In this document: positions 23,859 through 33,333 of the stretch, in pieces
Layout of the letters: each line of letters begins with the position of its first letter
How positions within the stretch are numbered: the stretch's first letter is position 1
Source: Phytoamicus setariae
GTDB lineage: Bacteria; Pseudomonadota; Alphaproteobacteria; Rhizobiales; Rhizobiaceae
Direction: 5' to 3'
Length of the DNA: 35,255 nt
Assembly (NCBI RefSeq): GCF_016722925.1
Contig: NZ_JAEQNC010000025.1
Location: 1 to 35,255 of the forward strand
Translations under genes and position numbers: made by a program
Notes under the pieces: model-generated
Database searches by the model: none
What the model was told of the DNA's origin: nothing
What the model saw: only the letters and a program-made list of their open reading frames with translations

Positions 23859-24920
23859 CTACAGAACCGCGTCAAGCACCACAGTTGGTCGGTCGAAATA
23901 GGCTGCGACGGCATCTGGAGCGAAATCACCGCGGTCGGTCACGATCCGGCGCACGAGGCGGGGCGGGACGATGTCGAATGTCGGGTAAAGCCCAGTCGCA
24001 GCGAGCGGCGCCGTGCGCTGGCCGAGGAACTCCACGACTTCGCGTCCTTCCCGCATCTCGACATGGATGTCGGACTCGTCGCGGCTGTCGGGGTCCGGTC
24101 CACTCTGGCGCAAGACGATGTAGGGCTTGTCGTTGTCTGCGCATGCCAGCGCATATTGATAGGTCCCGATCTTGTTGCAGACCGTGCCGTCCAGGCACAC
24201 GCGGTCCGCCGCCGTGATGAAATGCGAAACGAAGTTCTCGCGCATCAGGTAGCCGCCCATGCCGTCGGTGATGACATGGGTGGGAAAGCCGAGTTCGGTG
24301 GCGACCAGCGCCGTCAACCGCGCGCCCTGCAGGTAAGGGCGGGTCTCGCTGCAGACGATCGTGTAGTGCTTGCCCTCGGCCTTTGCCGCGAGCAGGAGAT
24401 AGGCATAGGACCTGTCGGGAAAACAGTGCGTCAGAATCGTCGCCCCGTCGGGAATGAGGGCGCAGGCGTTGCGGCCGGTTTCGTAACCCTGCCGCGCCAG
24501 CGCCGCCGCTGCGCGATCGGTCAAGGCGACGATGGCCGCCGCTCGGTCGGTACCGACCGTCCGTGCTGCCGCCAGCGCCGCGTCCAGCATCCGGCTGAGT
24601 GCCAGCCCGGTCGGCCGTGTCGCCCGCAGCATGGCGGCGGTCGCTTCGATTTCCGCCATCGTTGCATTCCGCGCACCCAGCGCCAGGCCGTAACCTGCCG
24701 CGATGGCAATCGAAAAGGCCCCCTGGATTACCATGTCCCGTATCGCGGCCGCGACTTCTTCGGCCGTAGTGCAGTCGACATAATCGACCCGTCCCGGCAA
24801 TTGCCGACGGTCGAGGATCCTGACCCGGTCGCCCAGCCAGTCCGCCATGCCGGAACGACGGATCAGCCGTGGCAGATCGTCCTCGGCGAAAATCCCTTCC
24901 AGTCCCATGTTGCGATCCAT
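23859..24920 (-). CDS. MtnA/eIF2B-like sugar-phosphate isomerase (divergent)
   Basis: Related to S-methyl-5-thioribose-1-phosphate isomerase, an aldose-to-ketose isomerase of methylthioadenosine salvage. From ATG 24920 (GAGGAGG upstream) it has 353 residues. The MtnA catalytic pair appears conserved: Cys166 in ILTHCFPD and Asp239 in TAADRVCLDG, with ETRPYLQGARLTA and NKIGTYQ also typical. It departs at two sites. The motif VRGAPAIG reads IQGAFSIA, losing an arginine linked to substrate-phosphate binding, and THCNAG reads THCFPD. The substrate may therefore be a related sugar phosphate, not methylthioribose-1-phosphate itself. It is the last gene of a three-gene operon (PLP enzyme, TPR protein, this) and opposite a nucleoside phosphorylase and class II aldolase, which suits a nucleoside-ribose salvage role. 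Confidence 0.78.
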   Translation of the reverse strand: MDRNMGLEGIFAEDDLPRLIRRSGMADWLGDRVRILDRRQLPGRVDYVDCTTAEEVAAAIRDMVIQGAFSIAIAAGYGLALGARNATMAEIEATAAMLRATRPTGLALSRMLDAALAAARTVGTDRAAAIVALTDRAAAALARQGYETGRNACALIPDGATILTHCFPDRSYAYLLLAAKAEGKHYTIVCSETRPYLQGARLTALVATELGFPTHVITDGMGGYLMRENFVSHFITAADRVCLDGTVCNKIGTYQYALACADNDKPYIVLRQSGPDPDSRDESDIHVEMREGREVVEFLGQRTAPLAATGLYPTFDIVPPRLVRRIVTDRGDFAPDAVAAYFDRPTVVLDAVL

Positions 24921-24930
24921 TCGTTCCTCC

Positions 24931-26169
24931 TCAACCGTTCGAAAGGCGTGCGTTTGCGGCTTCGAACGTGTCGGCAACGAGACGGCGTTGCGGGTTCGAG
25001 CCGCCCAGCAGCACCGCACCGTCAAGCGCCGGGGCAAGCAAGGCCGTGGCCGCTCGATAGCGGCCCTCGGCAAAAGCGAAAAACGCATCGCAGAGGGTGA
25101 CGAGCAGTTGGCCGGTTTCCGTACCTTCCTGTTCGCACTGACGGCGCAGGTCGCGCGCGAGTGCATCCTTGCGGTCGACGCCGCCATCGAGCGCCGTAAT
25201 TGCGATGCGGTGCAGATCGGCGAAGGCGAAGCCGGAAAATGCGAAATGCCTGTCCATATAGGCAAGGGTTTCGGCAACGGTTTCCGGCGGGGGCACAATT
25301 CCGCGCAATGCCATTCGCCACAGGAACGAGGCATTGTCCGAAAAGGTGGAGAGCGGCATAGGATCGCAGACCGCAGCGCTCATCCTATCGGCGAAATGCC
25401 GGTGCAGGTGTCCGGCATCACCCGTCTTCAGGTCGAACTCGAAGACCGCGGCATGCCAATTGATATGATGGCGCATGTCCGAGTTCCCGCCGGAACCCGC
25501 AAGCCAGTTATGTGCGAAGCGCAGGCCTTCATCCTTCATTCCCAGTTCGAGCTGCGCGTGGCTGATCGAATGCACCGCGAGGCCGGTCTCCTTGAGAGCT
25601 AGCGCGTATTGGCCGGTTTCGAGCGCCTGTGCCGACTGGCCCGCTTCGGCCTGCGAGAAGGACAGATTGGAGACAAACCACCAGTCGTCCGCCGGCAGGG
25701 CAGAGCGATAGTGCTCCATGAGTGCAAGGCTCACCTCGCGCCAGTCGCGTCGGCCCGACGAGGAAAACAGTCCGAACGGCCCGATGAGAAGTGAAAAGAC
25801 GATCACGTCGCAGGGCCAGTTTTCCAGGTGCTCGAGCGCCCCCACCAGCGCTGCTTCGCGATCCTCCATTGCGAGGTCGAGCAGTCGAACAGTCGAAGCC
25901 TCGCGCTTCGTGCTTGCGGCATTCAATGTCAGGGCGCGCTTCATGGCCGCGCGCCCGGATGCGCGCTGGCCGTGGATGAATTGCTGCCGGCCGAGAAACG
26001 CATGTGCCAGCGGAAAGCCGGGATCGGCCGCGACACTGGCTTCGAGCGCGGGAATGCCGCTGGCATCGAAGCTCAGCGCATCGGCAAGGCCGGCCAGGAA
26101 ATGCGGAACGGCTGCCGGATCAGCCGCGAGCGCATAGCCGTAGGAATCGAACCCCGTCATGGCCATCAT
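24931..26169 (-). CDS. TTC38-like tetratricopeptide repeat protein
   Basis: A 412-residue, largely alpha-helical soluble protein that matches the TPR-38 (TTC38) family in pattern: an N-terminal FDSYGYALAADPAAVPHFLAG, repeated helix pairs such as FPLAHAFLGRQQFIHGQ and AAMKRALTLNA, and the family-like HHINWHAAVFEFDLKTGD. No signal peptide or membrane segment is seen. The biochemical role of bacterial TTC38 homologues is not established; a conserved His/Trp-containing motif makes either a scaffold or an unknown enzyme conceivable. Its start overlaps the PLP gene stop by ATGA and it ends 10 bp before the isomerase start, so it is firmly part of that operon and probably needed for the same pathway. 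Confidence 0.75.
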   Translation of the reverse strand: MMAMTGFDSYGYALAADPAAVPHFLAGLADALSFDASGIPALEASVAADPGFPLAHAFLGRQQFIHGQRASGRAAMKRALTLNAASTKREASTVRLLDLAMEDREAALVGALEHLENWPCDVIVFSLLIGPFGLFSSSGRRDWREVSLALMEHYRSALPADDWWFVSNLSFSQAEAGQSAQALETGQYALALKETGLAVHSISHAQLELGMKDEGLRFAHNWLAGSGGNSDMRHHINWHAAVFEFDLKTGDAGHLHRHFADRMSAAVCDPMPLSTFSDNASFLWRMALRGIVPPPETVAETLAYMDRHFAFSGFAFADLHRIAITALDGGVDRKDALARDLRRQCEQEGTETGQLLVTLCDAFFAFAEGRYRAATALLAPALDGAVLLGGSNPQRRLVADTFEAANARLSNG

Positions 26170-27434
26170 GCCCGATCCAGCGCCTGAAGGATGTCGGTCG
26201 CCAGGTCCTCGATACTCTCGATGCCCACAGACAACCGGATTTGGCCATCGGAAATGCCCGCGGCGCGCTGATCCTCACGGCTCATATTGCTGTGCGTCAT
26301 CAGGGCGGGGCATTGGACCAGGCTGTCCACTGAGCCCAGGCTGATGGCGATCGACGGAATGGACAAGCTATCCATGAACCGCTTGGATCCGGCAAGGCCG
26401 TCCTTGAGTTCGAAGGTCAGCAGGCCTCCGAATCCGCCTCGCATCTGCGCGCGGGCGAGGTCGTGCTGCGGATGGGCCGCGAGCCCCGGATAGGAGACCG
26501 AATCGACCTTGGGATGGCCATCGAGCAGTTGCGCGATGGCGAGTGCGTTGGCCGAATGTCGCATCATCCTCAGTTCCAGCGTCTTGAGGCCCATGTCGGT
26601 CAGCCAGCAGTCGAAGGGGCTCGGCGAGGCGCCGAGTTCGATCGCATGCTTCCAGAAATGGCTGTAGAGGCTAACCTCCTCGGGCCGGCGCGAGATCACG
26701 GCGCCGCCGATCGTCGCGCCATGCCCGGAAATGAACTTGGTCAGCGAATGCACGACATAATCGGCGCCGAGCGACAGCGGCTGCTGAAGGTAGGGCGTGG
26801 CGAATGTATTATCCACAGCAAGGCGCGCGCCGGCGGCGTGCGCGATGTCCGCCAGCGCCCGGATGTCGTGGATCTCCATCGTCGGGTTCGACGGTGTTTC
26901 GATATAGACAAGCTTTGCCTTGGGATGCATTTCCAGCGCGCGCACCCAGTCCTCGGGCAAAAAAGAAGAAACGAACCGGACCTCGACCCCCATGCGCGGG
27001 CAGATTTCCTTCATGAAGCTGAAGGTGCCGCCATAGAGGCTGGCCTGGCTCAGCACGACGTCACCCATGGAAAGCTGCGAGGAGAGGAGCGCTGAAATCG
27101 CCCCCATGCCGGAGGAAAAGATCCGCCCTGCCGCCACCGTGTCGACCGAATCCGCCCCGGTCTCGGCCATGAGGTCACGCGCTTCAAGCCAGGAAAGCTT
27201 GCGAGCCAGATCCTCGGCATTGGGGTTTCGGCCGCGGGAATAGACGAAGCTCTCATTGTCCTCGCCGCCGAACGCCCTGAGCGCGGCGTCCGTGCTGGGG
27301 AAGGAAAACGTGCTGGTCTGGAAGATTGGCGGCACGTGGCTGTGCAACGGCGTGTCACGGCTGGAGGTGACGATGGAACTGACTCCGGTCAGCCGGTTTT
27401 TCTGCCGGTCGGGTCCGGGGGACGTGTCACGCAT
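26166..27434 (-). CDS. Trans-sulfuration-family PLP enzyme (gamma-lyase / sulfhydrylase-like)
   Basis: A 422-residue fold-type-I PLP enzyme. Start ATG 27434 (MRDTSPGPDRQ) has GGAGG upstream; an open extension to 27500 is not family-like. Motifs: VPPIFQTSTFSF, YSRGRNPNAEDLARKL, IFSSGMGAISALL, SLYGGTFSFMKE, YIETPSNPTME, AVDNTFATPYLQQP, and the PLP lysine in HSLTKFISGHG. It is closer to ordinary cystathionine/methionine gamma-lyases than the PLP enzyme at 15331. At the position of methionine gamma-lyase Cys116 (LYGCT) it has Gly, so strict methioninase activity is not assured. It heads an operon with a TPR protein and an MtnA-like isomerase, divergent from an amino-acid importer. It could split a nucleoside-linked sulfur amino acid or recapture methanethiol as an O-acetylhomoserine sulfhydrylase. 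Confidence 0.85.
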   Translation of the reverse strand: MRDTSPGPDRQKNRLTGVSSIVTSSRDTPLHSHVPPIFQTSTFSFPSTDAALRAFGGEDNESFVYSRGRNPNAEDLARKLSWLEARDLMAETGADSVDTVAAGRIFSSGMGAISALLSSQLSMGDVVLSQASLYGGTFSFMKEICPRMGVEVRFVSSFLPEDWVRALEMHPKAKLVYIETPSNPTMEIHDIRALADIAHAAGARLAVDNTFATPYLQQPLSLGADYVVHSLTKFISGHGATIGGAVISRRPEEVSLYSHFWKHAIELGASPSPFDCWLTDMGLKTLELRMMRHSANALAIAQLLDGHPKVDSVSYPGLAAHPQHDLARAQMRGGFGGLLTFELKDGLAGSKRFMDSLSIPSIAISLGSVDSLVQCPALMTHSNMSREDQRAAGISDGQIRLSVGIESIEDLATDILQALDRA

Positions 27435-27483
27435 GGTTTCTGCCTCCGATTGGGGCGTGAAATTAAAAAAAAGCGCCCTCGAT

Positions 27484-27519
27484 TTGACGAAGGTTGACAA
27501 AATTAGACTAACTCGTCAA
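27484..27519. promoter_or_regulatory. Inverted repeat TTGACGA-N22-TCGTCAA in divergent promoter
   Basis: In the 137-bp gap between the PLP operon (minus) and the ABC-importer operon (plus), TTGACGA (27484-27490) and TCGTCAA (27513-27519) form a perfect 7-bp inverted repeat with a 22-bp spacer. A consensus -35 TTGACA (27494-27499) lies inside it, though no clear -10 follows. Binding here would control both operons. The HTH protein encoded at 31588-32265 is the obvious local candidate. Confidence 0.5.
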
Positions 27520-27571
27520 GTTCACTCAGCGCAAATGCCGCGCTTAAAACAAGAGCACTGGGAGGCGTTCT

Positions 27572-28408
27572 ATGAAATTCATTACAGGCCTGACCGCGGT
27601 CGCAGCCGCGATCCTGGTTTCCTCGACACCGGTTTCCGCCGCTGGTTGCGCCGACGGCAAGACCATGACGTCGGGCGTTCTGACCATCGCAACCGGGAAT
27701 CCCGCCTATTCGCCCTGGGTGATGAACGATGCACCCGAAAGCGGTGAAGGCTACGAGGCGGCCGTCGCACTGGAACTCGCCCGACGCCTGGGCTTCGAAA
27801 AGAGCGCCGTGGCCTGGGTACGCACGAGCTTCGACGAAGCGATCCAGCCGGGGCCGAAAAACTTTGACTTCAACCTCCAGCAGTTCTCGATCCGCCCCGA
27901 GCGGGCGCAGGCGATCGACTTCTCCGATCCCTACTATTTGGCCGGCAAGGCGCTCGTCGTGCGCAAGGATGTGGCAGAGCGCCTGGGCAGCGACCTGTCG
28001 GCCGAAAAGATTCGCGATCTGCAATTCGGCGGCGCGAGCGGCCAGACATCGGCAATCTTCATCTCAAAGGTGATCAAGCCGACCAAGGACGTGCTGCTTT
28101 ACGAAGATCTCTCCGACGTTCAGGCCGCGATGATGGCCAACCAGGCCGAGGCGACGGTGGTGGATGTGCCGACCTCGCTGTTCCTGACCGCGGTGCGCTA
28201 TCCGGACGGCCGTATCGTCGGCCAGTTCGCAAAATCGAACGATGAGACCGACGACAAATTCGGCCTGCTCTTCGCCAAGGGCAGCCCGCTCAAGGACTGC
28301 GCCAACAAGGCATTGGCAGATATGAAGGCCGACGGCACGCTCGCCAATCTCGAGGCGACCTGGCTGAACAAGAAGGCTGGCATCCCCGTCATCGACCTGG
28401 GGAAATGA
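27572..28408 (+). CDS. Polar amino-acid-type ABC transporter substrate-binding protein
   Basis: A 278-residue periplasmic protein of the SBP_bac_3 (histidine/glutamine/polar amino acid) family. A Sec signal peptide (MKFITGLTAVAAAILVSS, cleavage likely after PVSAA) is followed by TMTSGVLTIATGNPAYSPW, SGEGYEAAVALELARRLGF, QFSIRPERAQAIDFSDPYY and a C-terminal KADGTLANLEATWLNK, all typical of the family. GGGAGG lies 8 nt before the ATG. The stop overlaps the permease start (ATGA). The ligand should be amino-acid-like; with a PLP gamma-lyase divergent and nucleoside enzymes downstream, a nucleoside-bearing amino acid such as SAM or SAH is worth testing. Confidence 0.9.
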   Translation: MKFITGLTAVAAAILVSSTPVSAAGCADGKTMTSGVLTIATGNPAYSPWVMNDAPESGEGYEAAVALELARRLGFEKSAVAWVRTSFDEAIQPGPKNFDFNLQQFSIRPERAQAIDFSDPYYLAGKALVVRKDVAERLGSDLSAEKIRDLQFGGASGQTSAIFISKVIKPTKDVLLYEDLSDVQAAMMANQAEATVVDVPTSLFLTAVRYPDGRIVGQFAKSNDETDDKFGLLFAKGSPLKDCANKALADMKADGTLANLEATWLNKKAGIPVIDLGK

Positions 28409-29261
28409 CTATGGCCTCCCTGCCGCTGCGCCATGAGCGCGAAGGCGTGACATTGAGCCCACGGGCCGCCTATGAGGCGGCCCTCCGGCGCAAGTCCATT
28501 CGCCTGGCCGTGGTCAGCTCTCTGGCCTTCGCCGCCGCCGTCGTCATTTTCGTGCCCATGGCGCCGGGCTGGGAAGCCGTACGGACGGCCTTCTTCAATT
28601 GGGACCTGCTGGTCGAGACGTTTCCGAAACTTCTCCAGGCCTTTCTGATCGACCTGATGCTGTTTGCCTGGTGTGCGCCGGCCATCCTGGTCCTTGCTTT
28701 GGTCATCGCACTCATGCGCAACATCTCGTCTCCGACGCTGTTTCCGCTAAAGGTATTCGCGATCTTCTATACCGACCTTTTCCGCTCGGTGCCGATCATC
28801 CTGACGGTCTATATCGTCGGCTTCGGCATTCCCGGCCTCGGGCTGCAAGCGCCCTGGAACAGCCCCTATCTCTGGGGTTCGGTCGCGCTGACGCTGACAT
28901 ATTCCGCTTATCTGGCCGAGGTCTACCGCTCGGGCATAGAATCCATCCACAAGAGCCAGACTTCCGCCGCGCTCTCGTTGGGCTTCTCACAGGGCGATGT
29001 GATGCGCTTCATCATCCTGCCGCAGATGGTGTCGCGGATCATGCCGGCGATCATGAATTTCATGGTCTCGCTGCAGAAGGATGTGGCGCTTCTCTCTTTC
29101 ATCGGACCGATCGAGGTGCTGCGTCAGGCCAATGTCTTCAAGGCGCTTTATGCGAATTTCACGCCTTATGTGGGGGCGGCGATCCTGTTCCTGTGCATCA
29201 CCATCCCCGCAACCCGCTTTTCGGATTACCTGATTGCCCGCGAACGGGCGCGGAGGACCGG

Positions 29262-29265
<4 letters not shown>
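28405..29265 (+). CDS. Polar amino-acid-type ABC transporter permease
   Basis: A 286-residue HisM/GltK-type permease. A cytoplasmic N-terminal stretch of about 35 residues is followed by a membrane span (LAVVSSLAFAAAVVIFVPMA) and four or so further spans (for example LMLFAWCAPAILVLALVIAL and VALTLTYSAYLAEVYRSGIE). The EAA loop is around SLGFSQGDVMRFIILPQMV. Only one permease gene is present, so the channel is probably a homodimer. It overlaps the binding-protein stop and the ATPase start by ATGA on both sides, so the three genes are translationally coupled. Confidence 0.9.
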
Positions 29266-30002
<737 letters not shown>

Positions 30003-30053
30003 GCGGCGCGAAGCGCCGGAATCACCTCAAACATGCAAGCGAATGGAGCCGTC

Positions 30054-30854
30054 ATGCTCGAAACCATCTGGGATACCGCCAACCGTCGGCAAGTCGAGCG
30101 CGACAGCCCCGAACGCGCCGCCTGCCGGGCGACGCGCTGCCTGCCCGGCGAGATCGCGCCTCATGTTCTGCTGCCGGGTGATCCCGGCCGCGCACGGCTG
30201 ATCGCCGAACAATATTTCGACAACGGCCAACTCGTCATGGCGAACCGCGAGTTCCATTCCTATACCGGCACTTATAAGGGCCTGCCGGTTTCGGTGATCT
30301 CGACGGGCCTCGGCAGCCCCGGCGCCGCGATGGTCATGCAAGACCTTCCCCGGCTGGGCGTCCGTGCCGCCATCCGCGTCGGCACCTGCGGCACGCCCGA
30401 TCCGGACTTGCGTCCCGGCGATGTCATCGTGGCGACCGGTGCGGTGCGCGACGAAGGCGCATCGAAGAAGCACATGCCCGACATCTTCCCGGCCGTCCCC
30501 GATTTCGACCTGACGGCGGCGCTGCTCGGCGCTGCTCGTACGCTCACGGACCGGGCCGCCTATGGCCTCGTACTCACCTCGGACGGCTTCCGCTATCCGG
30601 GCCTTGCCGAGGAAAGCGCCCTCTATGCCGGCGCCGGCGTCAGGGGCGTCGATATGGAATGTTCGGCGATCATGGTGCTGGGGCAGGTCTGCAAGGTGCC
30701 TTCCGCCTGCATCCTGTCGGTGGACGGCCATACCGGCAATGTCGCGGCAGGAAAACTGGCGCCCGACGGCGAGGCTCGGGACCGTGGCATCCGCACGGCG
30801 ATCACGGCGGCGCTCGACGCCTTCGTCGCGATCGGGCAATCCCACCATGGCTGA
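30054..30854 (+). CDS. Nucleoside phosphorylase (PNP/UDP family)
   Basis: Splits a nucleoside with phosphate to base plus ribose-1-phosphate. From ATG 30054 (GGAG upstream; ATG 30033 lacks one) the protein has 266 residues. Family motifs: VLLPGDPGRARLIAEQYFD, MANREFHSYTGTYKG, ISTGLGSPGAAMVMQDL, IRVGTCGTPDPDLRPGDVIVATGAVRDEG, and GVRGVDMECSAIMVLG, in which the Met-Glu pair contacts ribose. The layout resembles uridine phosphorylase and hexameric PNP more than classical MtnP. The next gene starts within its last codons (8-bp overlap with the aldolase), so phosphorylase and aldolase are coupled, as expected of consecutive steps with the MtnA-like isomerase between them. Base specificity cannot be read here. 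Confidence 0.88.
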   Translation: MLETIWDTANRRQVERDSPERAACRATRCLPGEIAPHVLLPGDPGRARLIAEQYFDNGQLVMANREFHSYTGTYKGLPVSVISTGLGSPGAAMVMQDLPRLGVRAAIRVGTCGTPDPDLRPGDVIVATGAVRDEGASKKHMPDIFPAVPDFDLTAALLGAARTLTDRAAYGLVLTSDGFRYPGLAEESALYAGAGVRGVDMECSAIMVLGQVCKVPSACILSVDGHTGNVAAGKLAPDGEARDRGIRTAITAALDAFVAIGQSHHG

Positions 30855-31536
30855 GATACCCACGGCAAAGCCATTGCTGGAGGAAGCGCGCCGGTCCGTC
30901 GCGGAGACGGCGCGCAAGCTTCTGACCAGCCGCCTGATCGTCAATACATCGGGCAATGTCAGCCAGCGCATCGGCGACCTCGTCGCCATTACCCCCAGTG
31001 CGCGGGACTATATGCAACTCGCGCCCGAGGACATATGCGTCGTCGATCTCGACGGAAATCGGGTCGACGGCAAATGGCTGCCATCCTCCGAGCTGGAACT
31101 GCATCTCGCTCTCTACCGGGATTGTCCGGACTGCGCGGCGATCGTACATACCCACTCCGTCCATGCGACCGCCGCGACCATGCTGACCGATGAACTGCCG
31201 GCGATCCATTACCAGATGTGCGACCTTGGCGGCGCTGTGCCCGTCGCGCCCTATGCCACCTTCGGCAGCCCGGAACTGGCACAGTCCGTCCTCTCGGCGA
31301 TTCCCGGCCATACAGCGGTGCTGATGGCCAATCATGGCTCGATCTCCTACGGACCGACGCTCGAAAAGGCACTGGCGCGCACGGTGCTGCTGGAATGGTG
31401 TGCCGAGGTCTGGTTAAAGGCTAAGAGCGTCGGCACGCCCCGCGCGCTGAACGACGGCCAGTTGCGCGAAGCAACCGACCAGATGAAACGTTACAGCTCG
31501 GCAAGGGCATGTTATCACTGCCACCCCAAGACGTAA
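30847..31536 (+). CDS. Class II (zinc) aldolase, FucA/Ald2-like
   Basis: A 229-residue zinc aldolase of the fuculose-1-phosphate aldolase / methylthioribulose-1-phosphate family. The metal ligands fit FucA: HTHSVH at 101-106 supplies two histidines, NHG at 162-164 the third, and Glu82 in LPSSELELHLALY is the catalytic acid. AIHYQMCDLGGAVPVAPYATFG is also FucA-like. In the bacterial DHAP shunt a protein of this family (Ald2) cleaves 5-(methylthio)ribulose-1-phosphate or 5-deoxyribulose-1-phosphate to DHAP and an aldehyde, after MtnP and MtnA steps. Here a phosphorylase is fused in translation and an MtnA-like isomerase is in the divergent operon, so the same logic applies. A dehydratase role (MtnB) is less likely because no downstream MtnC/MtnD genes are seen. 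Confidence 0.82.
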   Translation: MAEIPTAKPLLEEARRSVAETARKLLTSRLIVNTSGNVSQRIGDLVAITPSARDYMQLAPEDICVVDLDGNRVDGKWLPSSELELHLALYRDCPDCAAIVHTHSVHATAATMLTDELPAIHYQMCDLGGAVPVAPYATFGSPELAQSVLSAIPGHTAVLMANHGSISYGPTLEKALARTVLLEWCAEVWLKAKSVGTPRALNDGQLREATDQMKRYSSARACYHCHPKT

Positions 31537-31587
31537 GGCAGGCGCAAGACCGGCCGAAACGTGCTGTGCGCCAGGAAAAGCAGGGTC

Positions 31588-32265
31588 ATGACAAAGGACG
31601 ACTCCGAAGCAGAAGACAGCCCAAAGGGCCGGGTTTCGATCGATTTCTCCTGCGGCCCCGGTGCAGCGGGACGAAAGAGCCCGATCATCCGCGCCGCCGT
31701 TGCGCCGTTTGAAGCACGTGGCATCGCGGAACTTTCCGACGGTGTCGTCAGCCATTGCGAGGGCGAGATCGAAGCGATCGCCGACAGTCTTCGGGACTCC
31801 CTTCTTCAGGCGTTTCGTGCCGGTGCCACGCATTTTCGCGCCGTGGTCTATGCAAGGCCGTTGGATGAGGACGCCTGCCGCAGTTACATCGATTCCATGA
31901 CGCCAGTCCTGGCCTCATTGAATTCGGAGATCGTGCCGATCAATGAGTTGCGGCCGAGCGACGTGCCGCTGGAATGGAACGGGCGGCTGGTAGCCGGTGT
32001 CCGCGAACTCGCTGCAGCCCCGGAAACCGTCGATGTGGTCGATGACCAGCTCCGCAAGGCCCGTTCCATCTTCGGGCCACTCGAGAACCTACGCCGCAAC
32101 GAGCGGCTGAAGGTCCTTGCCTGGTTCCGCGACCAGAACGTCTTTCAACAGCGCCGCGCAATAGATCGCATTGGGGTGCAGATGCAGGTCAGCCGGGCGA
32201 CGATCTACAACGATATGAAGGCGTTGGACCGCGACGACTCAGATGTCAGCGCGAGCGGATTTTGA
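31588..32265 (+). CDS. HTH transcriptional regulator of unrecognised N-terminal type
   Basis: A 225-residue protein from ATG 31588 (MTKDDSEAED; AGGG close upstream; GTG 31561 is an alternative). The last 50 residues form a convincing HTH: LKVLAWFRDQNVFQQRRAIDRIGVQMQVSR followed by ATIYNDMKAL, similar to the C-terminal HTH of YheO-like regulators. The first 150 residues, with VSIDFSCGPGAAGR, FRAVVYARPLDEDACRSYID and PLEWNGRLVAGVRELA, match no domain I recognise; presumably they sense the pathway ligand. As the last gene of the importer-phosphorylase-aldolase operon, it probably regulates this operon and its divergent partner through the inverted repeat at 27484-27519. Confidence 0.7.
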   Translation: MTKDDSEAEDSPKGRVSIDFSCGPGAAGRKSPIIRAAVAPFEARGIAELSDGVVSHCEGEIEAIADSLRDSLLQAFRAGATHFRAVVYARPLDEDACRSYIDSMTPVLASLNSEIVPINELRPSDVPLEWNGRLVAGVRELAAAPETVDVVDDQLRKARSIFGPLENLRRNERLKVLAWFRDQNVFQQRRAIDRIGVQMQVSRATIYNDMKALDRDDSDVSASGF

Positions 32266-32427
32266 GTGAGTAATGTTCGCCCGGCAGCTGCGGCGAAGCG
32301 GCTTTCAACATAGAAACCGGCACGGTGATGTCAGGTTAACTTGAGTTGAGAGTATTAGATGGTAGTCGTCGGACATGGTTCAGTCGACTGAACCGTCCAG
32401 GGTTTGCCGGAGGCCGTTTGGTTTAAG

Positions 32428-33333
32428 TTATGCTGCCATGGCTGGTTCGTCCAGCATGGCGTAGTAGCGTTTATCGGCTTCGGCTGGTGGGATATTTCCG
32501 ATGGGCTCCAGAAGCCGTCGATGGTTGAACCAGTCTACCCATTCGAGTGTTGCGAATTCGACAGCTTCGAAGTTTCGCCAGGGACCGCGTCGATGAATGA
32601 CCTCGGCCTTGTAAAGACCGTTGATCGTTTCGGCCAGCGCATTGTCGTAGGAGTCGCCGACGTTGCCGACGGAGGGTTCTATCCCGGCCTCCGCCAGTCG
32701 CTCGGAATATTTGATCGACACGTATTGAACGCCTCTGTCCGAATGATGGACCAGCCCGCCGCGATGAACAGGCCGCCGATCATGGAGTGCCTGCTCCAGT
32801 GCATCGAGGACGAAGCTGGCATGATCGGTCCGGCTCACGCGCCAGCCAACGATGCGACGGGCAAAAGCGTCGTTCACGAAAGCCACGTAAACGAAGCCCT
32901 GCCAGGTGGCCACGTATGTGAAATCGGAAAGCCACAGCATGTTTTGCCGTGGTGCGCGAAACTGGCGGTTTACCCGGTCGAGCGGACATGGAGCCGCTTT
33001 GTCGCTGATCGTCGTGCGGACCGGTTTGCCACGAATGATGCCCTGAAGGCCCATCGTTCTCATGAGCCGGGCGACGGTGCATAGAGCGACATCGAAGCCT
33101 TCCCGCAGCAACCGCCGCCAGACTTTCCGCACGCCATAGACCCTGAAGTTCTCATCGAATACCCGGCGTATCTCGATCCTCATGGCCATGTCGCTGCGGG
33201 CGCGGACCGACAAGCGATCCACGTCCAGCCGTTGGGCGATGGTCTCGTAATAGGTGGACAGGGCAATCGGCAGCAGCTTGCAGATCGGCTCGACCCCGAG
33301 TACCGAACGGTGTTCATCGATGAAAGAAATCAT
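32428..33333 (-). CDS. IS3-family transposase OrfB (DDE integrase)
   Basis: A 301-residue rve-type integrase with the HTH_21-like N-terminus ([21 protein letters not shown]) and the DDE triad: first Asp in [19 protein letters not shown], second Asp in [13 protein letters not shown], and Glu in [19 protein letters not shown]. The C-terminal [23 protein letters not shown] is typical. The ATG at 33333 overlaps the OrfA stop (ATGA). The active enzyme is usually an OrfAB fusion made by -1 frameshifting in the overlap; I did not find an unambiguous slippery heptamer. Confidence 0.92.
   Translation of the reverse strand: MISFIDEHRSVLGVEPICKLLPIALSTYYETIAQRLDVDRLSVRARSDMAMRIEIRRVFDENFRVYGVRKVWRRLLREGFDVALCTVARLMRTMGLQGIIRGKPVRTTISDKAAPCPLDRVNRQFRAPRQNMLWLSDFTYVATWQGFVYVAFVNDAFARRIVGWRVSRTDHASFVLDALEQALHDRRPVHRGGLVHHSDRGVQYVSIKYSERLAEAGIEPSVGNVGDSYDNALAETINGLYKAEVIHRRGPWRNFEAVEFATLEWVDWFNHRRLLEPIGNIPPAEADKRYYAMLDEPAMAA

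Noticed and set aside
23652-25100. A 482-codon plus-strand open frame
   Set aside because: It is antisense to the MtnA-like isomerase, whose motifs and ribosome site are clear.
32378-32393. Palindrome GTTCAGTCGACTGAAC across the left IS3 end, resembling two abutted IS ends
   Set aside because: Only GGTTCA matches the opposite IS terminus. Six bases are too few to claim a second copy or a circle junction.
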